In this document: one piece after another, positions 1 to 12,100 of the stretch
How the letters are laid out: every line of letters starts with the position of its first letter
Position numbering within the stretch: position 1 is the stretch's first letter
Assembly (NCBI GenBank): GCA_014706295.1
Contig: JACSVZ010000011.1
Coordinates: forward strand, 1,634,663-1,698,662
Length of the DNA stretch: 64,000 nt
Direction of reading: 5' to 3'
DNA from: Lycocorax pyrrhopterus obiensis
Lineage: Eukaryota; Chordata; Aves; Passeriformes; Paradisaeidae
The notes under the pieces: generated by a model
The model's input: the letters and a program-made list of their open reading frames with translations, nothing else
Database searches by the model: none
Told to the model about the DNA's origin: nothing
Made by a program: the position numbers and the translations under genes

Positions 1-110
1 AGAAAACTGGAAAGAGTGCATTTTAGAAAAATGATGTTATTTACACTGCAGATACTATAAACACTGCTAATCTGAACAGAACTGAAAACACTTTTTCCTT
101 GCTGTTGTAG

Positions 111-168
111 AACAAGAACAGAGATAAAACAAAAATGAACACTCAAAATGTGCAGAAAAATCAGTGTG
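111..168 (+). CDS. TERB1: TERB1 exon with start codon (coding 135-168)
   Basis: A T-rich acceptor ending in AG at 109-110 is followed by 24 nt of 5'UTR, then ATG at 135 in a good context (A at -3). The 34 coding nt, MNTQNVQKNQC plus one base, end at the donor GGTAAG. The leftover G joins the AT at 1102 to give Asp, which continues the frame exactly. At least one upstream non-coding exon and the promoter must lie left of the window. The exon is very short, so it rests on phase and splice sites rather than similarity. Confidence 0.65.
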
Positions 169-3100
169 GTAAGATAGCTAATATAATTTGTCATTATAAT
201 CTGCATCAATTTTACAAAGTTTTAATAAACTGTGATAGGCCTGTCACGGGGTGGTGAGCTGTTGGGAAAATGTTCTTTTTCCTAGTTGACAAATTTTGGA
301 TACTGTATTGGATATGTAAAGGGTAAATCCAATGACTTACAAGTAGTAAAGCACACCACCACAAAGTCACTTTTTTTAAAAATTTGCTAATATTTATCCA
401 TATTTTTATTGTATTTTAACTTTCAGAAGCCCCAAATCTTACAAGGGTTTACAATATACAATACCTGCTGTGTACTATTGCAAATAATTATCAAATAAGT
501 CTTTTTATTATACCCCAAAGACTAAGAAACAGATTTTCCAAGTTTGTTTACCCACCTAGGGTTGTATGTAGGTGCCCAGAGAATACTTTGTGTTGCCTCT
601 CTAACCACCTGATTGAGGGCTCTGCTGCTGTGGTGTATGATTTATGTCTCCTGTAACTCAGTACCATGGAGCAGCCTTGTGCTGTTGGACTCTTTCCTTA
701 CTACTCTACAGATTTTCAACTGTATTTGCACCCGGAATATTTTAATTGTTGTGTATTATTTACACTTGATGCACCTTGCAATTGTGAATTTAATATTTCG
801 TAGTTTACATCACACTTACTAACAGTTCACTAGTGATTAAAGGCCAGAAATATTAAAAGGAGGCTGTTACTCTAACAAAGGAAATCATGCTCAAATAACA
901 ACCTGTGGACAGAAATATTTCTAGGCTGGGTGTGTTTGCTGTTTGTGGGTGAATCGAAGTGATGTAGCTCCATTTTGGCTCACTTTTTCCCCGTTTTTAA
1001 AAATACATGTACATACTACATTTTGGACACGTTTATTCTAATACTGATTAATATATAGCAAATATAACAATTTTAATGAAGTGTTTTGTGTTTGCTCCTA
1101 GATGTGAAAACAGATCTGAACTTACTGCTTGAATGCCTTAAATATCAGATGGACTGCCCTCTGTCTCAGAAAGAGGCGCTGATCGCTATCTATTCCATTT
1201 GTCAACAAAACAGTAAGAAATGTTTTTCCTTAGAAACAATGCAGTCATTTATGTTCACCATGTATGTTAAGAAACTGGTGGGCACTGTGAAAGTGTTATC
1301 TAAAGGATATAAGGTTTGAGATGTTGTAAAATCTTAGAAGCCTTTCGTTTTGCGGAGAAGCAAAAGCAAAAGTTTTTGTTCTTTTTTTTCTCTTGTAGGT
1401 GAAGCAAGTGAATACTTTCGAGAAATTGGTGGTTTGATGTTTATAAATGACCTTGCCAAGTCGAGCGTTCATTGCATAGTAAAGGAAGCAGCTTTATTTA
1501 CGTTGGGGATTATTATAGAGAGTAATGGTAATAAAAATATTATTTTTAGTGTTTCTGAGTGCGTTATGGCCCCCTGTCATTACTAGTGGTTGTGCTTTGT
1601 CTCCATTTTTTTTTTTGGTCTCACAAAATGAGACTACAAGATTGTCAGCTGGAGAAGGGGCAATAAAGGTGCCGCAGTTCCACTGTCCATCCCCAGATTT
1701 GATCAATGCCTTGTTGATTTGTGCACACAGGATGTCTTTAAGTTACCAGACACATCTGTACTCCCCTTCTCCCTCAGCAGCAAGTGCTAAATGACTCCTA
1801 GATTGTTCCAAAGCTTGCCAGGGTCCTGGTTGGTGTAGAACTCACTGCAGGGGGAAGCCCTCAGTCGCTTCATAGACCTGCCTTGTCTCCACTCCTCACA
1901 TACTGGCCACAACTGAGACTTAATAATTTAGGATTATGAGTGGCTTACTTTAGGACTTAATGGTTTTCACTTTCTATTTTCAGTGTATTGTCAACAGAGT
2001 TTGTGTACTTCTGCATTGTTTGAAGACCTCATTTTATTTTTAATTAAAAAGGATTCTGGTGTGAACTTGAAAAGAATGTCTGTTTATGTCATCTTAGTAC
2101 TGGTTTCAAATAATAGTAAGTTGAGTTTTTTTCTGTGTTACAGCACTCTTTTTCTATTTGCCAATCTTCAGTACAAAATTTGGGACATTTGATAAGTAAT
2201 GTTTTGGTAAATTTAATTTATAAAGATGAATGTTTACATGTAACTGAACCTGAATTGTCTAAGTAGGTCATTGCTCACTGGGATTTCCTTAAAGAGCAGT
2301 ACGTGGTTTAGTTCTAAAAATATAGTTTGCAAATGCAAACCTGTAGTTTCTGAGAGTGTATGGAAAAACCAGACATAGAAAGGTGTTTTTACCAATATGT
2401 TGATATGATTTTGTATTTCTTCTGGGGAGGATATGTACTTGGGAAAGGGAATGTATGTATGTAAATTAAACTTGATGTTAAGATTTTGTCTGCAATTGCA
2501 TTTGTCTCTGGAGTCTTGTGTGTGTTCTCTTTTAGAAAATGGGCAAACCTATGTCAGAGATACAGGCTGCATCAGCCTACTGCTGCAGTTATTCAGGTAA
2601 CCAGAGCTGCAATTCAAACACACAGATAATAGACTGATTAGCAGTTATGTTGCCTTGACTCTCTGGGACATGTTTGCCTTGTCCTTAACAGAACAACTCT
2701 CTCCACCTCTGAGAAGAATCTGTCAGATGAAAATACTGATCCCTGCTATCAGCTCTGGTCTTCAGTGTGCAGCACTCTCTGTGCCTGTGTGAACAACCCC
2801 CAGAATGGTACGTGTTGCCCTAAAAATTGTGAAAGAAGTTTAAAGTTATTCTCCAAACTGGTAACACTTTGGTTTCATTTTTACTGTTCAGCTGAAATTT
2901 CATTTCATTACATTTTGATTTGGGGTCATTTGTTTTTATTTTTCCAGAAGATAATCAAAACATTTGCTGTTCAGTTTTTCCCTGTGCCAAAGAGTGGCTC
3001 GAGAGTTGCACAGAGCCCGAGATAGTTCGTCCCATTTGTTCATTTCTTGGTCTCACAGTTGCAAATAACTGTAAGTGCACCTCAAGCTTTGCTCAGTTTT

Positions 3101-6100
3101 GCATTTGTTAAAAGTAAGTTTAATTAGAGAGTTAAATGGTTTTTTCTTTCTTGTCAATCTCTTACTGTTCTTCCAACTTTTTCTCTGACAACTGTATTCC
3201 ACCATCTTTACTTAGACTACACTGTGCTTAAGTCCACAAATAGCCACAAACTGGTTGCATTTCATAAAGTCAGTAAAAACTATTTGTAAGCTGTTTTGAT
3301 TAACAGTATTTATAAAGTAAGTCATTATTACATGACTGAAAACAATGACTTAGGTAGAACTCAGGCACGATGTTTACCATTTGTATGCACATATTAGGGT
3401 CACTGTTTCCTGTATTTTATATGCAGTTACTACATTTCTTGACATTAATATATATCCAGCTTCTGTTGTACAAGAAATGTAATGACAGAAAAACTGTGAT
3501 AAACTTACTTGGTAAAATGCTAAAATAATTTGCAAACTGTATTGCTTAAATCACATTTTTTCTATTTTTCACTAAGCATACGTACAGAAATATTTTGTTT
3601 CTATTGGAGGATTGGATACATTAGCCAAAGTTCTCCTTGAGCTTCTGCATGATTCCTGTTTGAGTCACTCGAGCATGAAACTTGCAGTGGTAGTAACAAA
3701 GACTCTGGATGCCTGCATTGCTAATAACTGTGAGTGAAAAGACATTTTTTATCTATGATAATTCTAAAATGCAATTTTTAAAGTCTCATGTCGGTGGAAA
3801 AGTTTTATAAATGGATGCTTAAAGGCAGTTAAGTTATATACATCTCAGTGGATGTTGCAGAGTTTTTTAAAATTCAAAGGTGTAAATGGGGAGTGATTCA
3901 GCTCATCTGAGGTGGATTACTTTCCCATTGTTGCCAAAGCAAACACAGTGAAATTTAAACCCTACTGAAAATTAAAAATAAGATGCTAGAGCTAGTTTTG
4001 GGTAGGTAAAGCTGAGCACTGGGCATGGCAGTTTGGATCCTGGAGTCAGGCCTGTGCCTGAATAATAGATTGTGTAGCTTTAGGAAGCTTTAGTAACTCA
4101 GAGGTGGAGCTGAACAAATGAGGTATTTCTGCACAACACACATCTGCTCTGATTTGCTGGCTGGGTAGTGCTCTCCCAATGAGGTCTTGTGTATTCCATC
4201 AGAAGTTTTGGAGAAACCTGTGATCCTGACAAATCTGTGCTGTGGCCACGGTTGGTGTACCTGACACTTCTGCCATAAGAGCTTAAAATGGAAGTTCATG
4301 AAAGTTTAAAAGCATAACCCTGCACTAGTCCTGAGTGTAGTTTCAGATCAGCTGGTGTGTGACAGGATTAGGCCTCAGCATGGATGTTCCCAGTTTCAGG
4401 AAGGGCTTGCCCTTCTTTTTGTGGCAGATACTCTGTGTCAAAGCTTATTCAACTCTTTCTGGCTCTGTGCTGGAGCTGATAAAGGATGTGGAGAAATTCA
4501 GCAGAGATCTCCAAAACTTGCACAGTGCAAACCCTTGTTTATCGTATCTTCTACCACATCTCCATGGAGCACAGGCTGGGAGGAAGGGCAGGGTTGGATT
4601 TGGGAGCAGCACAGGAGGGATGTGGTCATCCGAAGTGTTGAAGTGAAAGGCAGAGCAGGGCAGGGCTGAGCAGGCCCAAGGCTTTGAGGGGTCTCTAGAG
4701 TTTCCTCAAACCCCAGCATTTTATACTTGGATGATTCCTATACACTTATTATCTAGTTTCTTTTCCTTCCAAATTTTTTAACAAACAGCTGCCATGGGTG
4801 TCGTCTTGGCAAAGTATCACACTGTGTCAGAGCTGCTGAAGCTGCTGTCCAACGAGACACTGAACACAGGAGAAAAAATCAGTGTTATTCTAACAATTGG
4901 ACACTGTACTGAAGTTTGTGGTAAGATTTGCTTTTTCTTTTTTCTTTCTGTCAACTTCTCCTAAGTTCTCATACACCGACTCCTCCAGTGGTCTCACTTC
5001 ATCAAGACTGGAACGTGAGGGAGAGTTCTATTAAATAAGATAATGTTAATATTCAGGAAAAAAAGTTTTTTATAATGTTCCATCTTTATATTTTAAAGCT
5101 TGTTAGCAGGAAGTGTCTTTAATAGCTTTGGAAAAGTAGACTAATTTGCAAGAATTCAGAGCTGAGCTTAGGGATCACAGGGAATAATTAATCCAGGCCT
5201 GAAAACTACTACAATCCAGACAGAGCAAGTGAGTTGTCTTGAGCTCTCTTTTCATGGTCCTTGGTGCATACAGCTTCTGTTCACTGCTTACAAGGCCAGT
5301 AATATTTGTAAAAGCCTTGTAAGAGCATTGATTTTGAAGTCACATAAGCAGTAGGTAGCCCTGAAATGTTTTTGTCATGTTCCTTAGGGCTTGCCCAAGC
5401 ATATCTGGTAAAAATATAGCACTTCAGTTGGTATTTTATGGTAGTACAGGCAAACAGAAAGGGAAGTTCATTTGTACTACTGTTTTTTTCTCATGTATGT
5501 TCAGATAAACAAGAAAAGGGGCTTATGTTCAAAAATTCTGATTGGTTTTCATCTTCTGAGTGCCAATAACATGCAATAATTAGCTCAATAGGTCATAAAT
5601 TTGTTTTAAAAGACATTTTTTCATGAAGAATTAATTGAAATAAGGCTTAATGGAAAATGTCTTTTGAATAGAAAAATTATTAAACCAACAGAAAAAAGGT
5701 TTCTCTTAAAATGTCAATACTGTCAAAATAAAAATACTTTATTTTTTAAATTAAGTTTAAACAAGAAAGAACTATTTTTAGCAAGTTATCAGTTTTCTGA
5801 ATACGTATGCAAATGAGATCACAATAAAAAAATTCAGCTACTTACATAGTAAATGAGGAGGAACAGATTGGCTAGACCAGGATTAAACTACTAATTTTAT
5901 TACAGTTTTGCTAATTATAAACTTTACGATTTTGGTATTTCTGCATCTCAGGGCTTACAGAAATGTAGTATATCTACTCCAAGAGCAGGTAATGGAGGAA
6001 GAGAAATGCAGAAGTCATAATTCAAATGTTTTAGGCCACAATTAAGTGAGCTTGGAACTCCATCATATAATTTGTCTCAGTCATCCTTCACTTTTCTTAC

Positions 6101-9100
6101 AGAAATTTGAGTTCTGGTCAAATCATCCTGTGTGGTGTAAAGCTCTCCTGCTGGGTCATTGCAGTAGGCTCGGGTCTGTAATGAAAATCTCTTTTTCTAC
6201 AGAAACTTACAGAAAGTTGCTACTATTAGCTCCTAAAATTACTGTAAGGTTAAGGTGTCTGAGGCTGAAACCAGCCTATTTTCCTTTACCATGTCTTGTT
6301 GTAGAAGAAAACCAGTGTGAACTGCTCCAGAACAATGGTCTGCCACTTATGATTCAGGTATTGACAGAATCTCAGGACGAGGAACTCATCAAAGCTGCTA
6401 CTTTTGTGCTGCAGAACTGCAAACAAATGAGTAAGCTTGCTGTTACTGCTTTAAAAATGGCAGTGATTATTTCCATCTCTGTATTCTGCTGATTCCCTAA
6501 GTGATTTTGACGGTGGCAGCTTTGTAATTCTGTGTACTCCAAGAGATGTTTGTTTTCTGCAGAGAAAGTTGCCTGTTTGCCATGAAGAACTGACTTAGGC
6601 AGAAAAAAGAGAAGTGAAAATTCCAATGATGTTGCAATAATGCATTTGTGAAACCTCTCCATGTAGGGCCAGTTCTTAAAAGCTTTCCCATCTAGAAATT
6701 CTGTGGAAAATACTAACATTGTCATTTAACACCCCATGGATGCTCTTTTCCTGGGGATGTACCACTAGAGAGAGAGAATAATCAAGCCTGAAATCGCTGT
6801 GACTACATTCATTTCCACTATCAAGAAATCCTGATCTTTCTTTTTGAAGTACACCCTTCTTTTGAAATACACCCTTATTTTAAGGTACACTAAGCTTTTA
6901 TTAATTATTTGTACAATACTACCAATGAAACAGAGACCTTGTCTTCTAATCACTCGAGCATGGGAGGTATTCAATTCCTATTTAGTAAAGAACAAACCTG
7001 TATCTACATTTTTGTGCTGAAAGCATAACTGAGAGTTTTGTGTAAGATTGAGAGGGTGTGGGGATTTATAGTGTCCATTGATATGGAACTGCTTTTTGGA
7101 AAAGCAGAGACTCATACTGGTTAAAAACCTATAGGGTTAGGTTTAAATTAATGCAAAAGTCATTTCTTTCACAGCATCATTGTGCAAACAGTTTATAGTA
7201 ACTATAATTGCAAGCTCACCTCTTGTGACTGCAGCTTATATTTGAAGTGTGTTAACATTTATGTATAAATTTAAGTCTTATTAAAATTGTTATTTTGCAT
7301 TAAATTATTGGGGCTGTCCCTCAGCATACTAAAATATAATAAATACTTTTAAGATGTTAATTGATAAAATTTTAAATATAAATCTTGTTTTATATTTTAT
7401 AAAGCTGAACAGTTGTCTCTGAAATTATATGATAACTCATTAAATGTGAACAATGCAGAAGAATTGGATGTGCAAGTCAGAAAAAGATGTCTCCAAGACT
7501 ACTGGAAGAAAGCAAAAGAAATTTTGCACAGAATAAACTCGATTGAAAAAGAGCATGATGAGGTTGGCCTATTTACCAAAATAGGATAAAACTAATCACA
7601 TCTTTCCAGAGTTTAGGGAGAAAGAGAAAGTAAACCTTTAAGATAATTTCAATATGAGCAAAAACACCAGGAAAAACATTGGATTTGTATGAAACTGCAA
7701 CCTACAACTTTTATCATTATTGTAGACCAGGCCGAGTTACAGGTGTGCAGAGAATGAAGGCATCTGTATTTTATGAAGTATTCTAGTTCATTGTAAAACC
7801 AGATTCTCTATGAGACAGAAAAAGAAGTTGAATTTATTTTTAATTGCTGGACATTCAAACCTATAAATTTAATATTTGCATGCATGAAATGCTCAGGGTT
7901 GTACAGCTGGGGTGGGATAGATGATAAAGGAGAATGTGAACATAAGCTGAGATAAAGTTGTTTCATACTTCCCTTGTGCTTTATAGCTGCTAAGTATCTG
8001 TGGGTTTGGAACAGCAAGTTTATGAGTTATTTAGATGGATTTAATGTTCTAGCAGTGCCTTGCGTTAGTAGCAAATTCATTGCTACAGTCTGAAATTACC
8101 ACTTAGTAAGTACCCCTTCAGCACCTTCAGTGGCATTGCTGTCTTGTTGGCTCTCAGCTCAGTCAGGGGGTTTTCTGAAACTTCTCTGGAATTTGCTTTG
8201 CCCTCAGAGTTAGACTATCTAGTTAATCCTCTTGCTAGATTTATTTAACATTTTTACAGAGCTCACATAGTCACTAACCAGTATTTTTCAATACAGGAAA
8301 GAGTGCAAGGAGAAATACTTGTAGATGAATCTTCAGTAGCCAATTCTGAAGCATTAAAATCCCATGAAGTGAATCCTGCTGATCCAAAGATGCACACAGA
8401 GAGAACACATGAAGAAGTCTGTTGTCCACAATTGACCTCAAAGTTGAATAATCAGGTTCTTGCTCCATCTGTAACTTCTGCTCCACAAAAAAATGAAACA
8501 GTGAACACTATGGATGCAGCTTCTACCAGACAAACTGAACAGAGGAATATTCCATGTTCAGTTACTGAGCTGCAAACAGACAGTGTACCTCAAAGTCACA
8601 GTATAAATGGAAAAACTGCTTGTGTAAAAAATCAGTCTGGTCTTCAAGCAGGGTAAGAATCTTACACCTTAGCAGAAATATTAAGTTGTTTTTCTTCAGT
8701 AATTTCCAAGCTGAATGTCAGCCTTTTAATATGTTGCAAACTATCCTTTTCTTCTAGAGAAAAGACATAGCCTTTTGGTGGCCCACTAGAGATTATTCAG
8801 TGGAAGTGTTTTTGCGGTCACAGATCAAAGCTTATGGTCATTGTAGTAACAAAAGCTCCTGGTCTCTTTCTCTGAGTGGTGGTGGTGTACAGAGCCTCTT
8901 TCAGGGCATGTTTGAGTGCCTTCAGCATAGTGGTGAAAATCATCCCTGGCTTTTGCCCCAAAGTTCTCACTGATGCAACAGATCAAGATTTAACCCATTG
9001 GTTTGGACAAAACCACAGCGGTTTCTGTAATGTGCACTTACTAGGAAAACAACAGGTAGAGAACTGCTCAGAAAAATACTGAAATTGAAGTGTCTGCAAA

Positions 9101-12100
9101 GTAGGGAACGAAGTTTCTGCACATCTGCTGTTCTCTCCTCATGTTCCATTTCTGCCCTGCATGGGAAGAGAAAGGAGCAGCCCTGTTTAGTCATTCTCTG
9201 TTCTCTTGCTTGTTGCTCTCACACAAATGCTAATTTTCCTCTTTTTCTATTGCTTCTTATGGATATCTTTCCTCTTGATAAACCCCAAATTATTTATAGC
9301 CAACTTGCAGTGATAAATACAGATTCCATTCTCTTGAGTTTATATCTGGAATATCCCGCAAGACAGTCGATGGGAAAGTATGACCAAAACTACGTTTTTG
9401 GGGAGTTTTGTGTTTTGTTTTGGGCTTTTTGAGTTCCTCATTTTTATTGTGCTTTTTTGTATGTGTCTGGCTGCACCTTGCTCTATGCAGTTTCCTGGTA
9501 TTATATTGTTACTTTGCAACTACCACAGAAATTACCATGGTATATTCAGTAAATTTTGTTTTGCTACTGGTTAGCATAATTTCACACATTTGTTGTTCTG
9601 GGCTCTGAAGCACAAAGCTATTAAGACAGCATTTAAAAAAAAAATCTCTCCTTGAACATGTTTGTGTGACCACAGGAGTTACTGAAAGGTAACCATGGAT
9701 CAGGCTCCTTGCTCCTGCAGCTTTCAGGGGGAGTCAGTGACACAAAAACGCTCAATCAGGGTATCACACAGTGTGTTGGTTGCACAGAAGTTAATCAGTG
9801 TAAGAAAAGAAGAAATCTGATTATCTTTTAGAGCTTTTGCTACAAATAGTGAAGGCTACAGTATTCTGAAGACTTTGTGAAAGCTTTATGTGCACTAGGT
9901 AATCTTTATGTGAATCAGAATTGCAAATTACTCTGGAAACCAGCACCCCTTGAGAGCTCTGCACTCCCTGCTGAACAGACTGCAAGGATGCCAATCACAG
10001 ATCTCTGGTAAACAGGTTTTAACATGCACTGATTACATGCTGGGTGCCATAAGCCCAGTAACTTGGGATAATTAGAATAATTGCTTTAGACTTTTCTCTT
10101 TTATATATTTGATATCGTTTTTTGTTGTGCCCTTGGAATGTGTGTATGCATTTGCAGGTAAATGTAGTTGTTTTTATTGTTTTATTGTTTTTAATTTGTT
10201 CACATTTTGATCTTCCCAGTGAACAGTTATTTAAACAACCAGCAGTGACTGTTAGAAATATGAAACAGACGTGCACTTCAGGTACAAATAGCTACACATA
10301 CTCCTTTCTGAGCTGATTTTGTTCTTAATGAGATTTTAATTAGCTTTGTGTATGTTTATCACTACTTTTTATCACTTGTTATGTGTCATTAGATGACAGA
10401 GAGTGCATTTTAACTGGTTTGCACAGTGTTGGAATTTTATATTGTGCACAATTTTACCAGGAGAACTGTTATTCTACTTTTCTTCTAATAAGTATTTTAG
10501 CTTTCTTTTTTTTTTTAATTGATTTTAACTGTTCAAATGAATGTATCAGAGATTAAGTTTAGTGTTTAATCTGTACTGACCAGTGAAAGCCACTAACAGA
10601 AAATGCAGGTTTGGTCTTGTGCCTGTGGGGCTTGGGATAGAACTTGCCTGTGAGAGTGACTTTTGCTTGATGCTGTTCCTAGATGTTGAACATGTGTTTA
10701 AGAGAAAAGTTTTTCAGATTTGCATTAATCCTAGTCTGATACATTTATTTCAGAACTGGGATCTGTTCAATCAAATCTTTATTCATGTTTAGTTTCCTGT
10801 TAATTTATAAAATTGCTAAGTATTCATTAGATTAGAATTTGCCAGAATGGGAGCTTTACAGGTGACAAGCTGATCTCCAGGCTACACCTGTTTAAACTGA
10901 GAATATGTATTATTCCAGTACATCCCATTTTTCAGCATTTGATTCCAAAGAGAAATAAAGTTTATAGGGCTTAGTTAAGCAGTATGGGTTTACAGGGTTA
11001 ATTTGCTGTGTTGAAGTTGAAGTAATATCCTTTGGGAGAGTGATGAAAAAACACTGAATTGAACATGGTTATTCTGGGTTTACAAAAGTGGGAATGTGAT
11101 GCATCGAACTTGAGGAATTTCATTTAGATTTTCTGCTGTTATGTTAATTAAACTTTAATAATCTACAAGTAGAAAATGCAGTTGAATGTAGGTATGCTAT
11201 GCATGATTACCATGGCAAAAGATAGGTTACATTTTCTCAGTGACTTTTTTCCTCCCTCATTTAGATCAACATTCCTTCTGCTCAGAGAAAACTGAGGAAG
11301 TCAGAAGTACTTCAGCTACATCTTCATCCCATAAAACGGCAGATTTAAGGTGTTCAGGTAAATATTATCTTAGGTCTTTCTTTCCATACACAGAAGTATA
11401 TAGAAGTACATAGAAGAAGCCTTAAAGGGTCAGCAGTGAGTGAGTGGATTGACTTGACAAAAATTGTAATACATCTCTTCTATCACCTCTTACATAATAA
11501 TAAATCCTGAGGTGCTTCCTTTCCTTTCCTTTCCTTTCCTTTCCTTTCCTTTCCTTTCCTTTCCTTTCCTTTCCTTTCCTTTCCTTTCCTTTCCTTTCCT
11601 TTCCTTTCCTTTCCTTTCCTTTCCTTTCCCTTTCCTTTCCTTTCCTTTCCTTTTCCTTTCCCTTTCCTTCCTTTCCTTTCTCCTTCCCTTTCCTTTCCTT
11701 TCCTTTTTCCTTTCCTTTCCTTTCCTTTCCTTTCTCCTTTCCTTTCCTTTCCTTTCTCCTTTCCTTTCCTTTCCTTTCTCTCCTTTCCTTTCCTTTCCTT
11801 TCTCCTTTCTCCTTTCCTTTCCTTTCCTTTCTCCTTTCCTTTCCTTTCCTTTCCTTTCCTTTCCTTTCCTTTCCTTTCCTTTCCTTTCCTTCCTTTCCTT
11901 TCCTTTTCCTTTCCTTTCCTTTCCTTTCCTTTCCTTTCCTTTCCTTTCCTTTCCTTCCTTTCCTTTCCTTTCCTTTCCTTTCCTTTCCTTTCCTTTTCCT
12001 TCCTTTCCTTTCCTTTCCTTTCCTTTCCTTTCCTTTCCTTTCCTTTCCTTTCCTTTCCTTTCCTTTCCTTTCCTTTCCTTTCCTTTCCTTTCCTTTCCTT

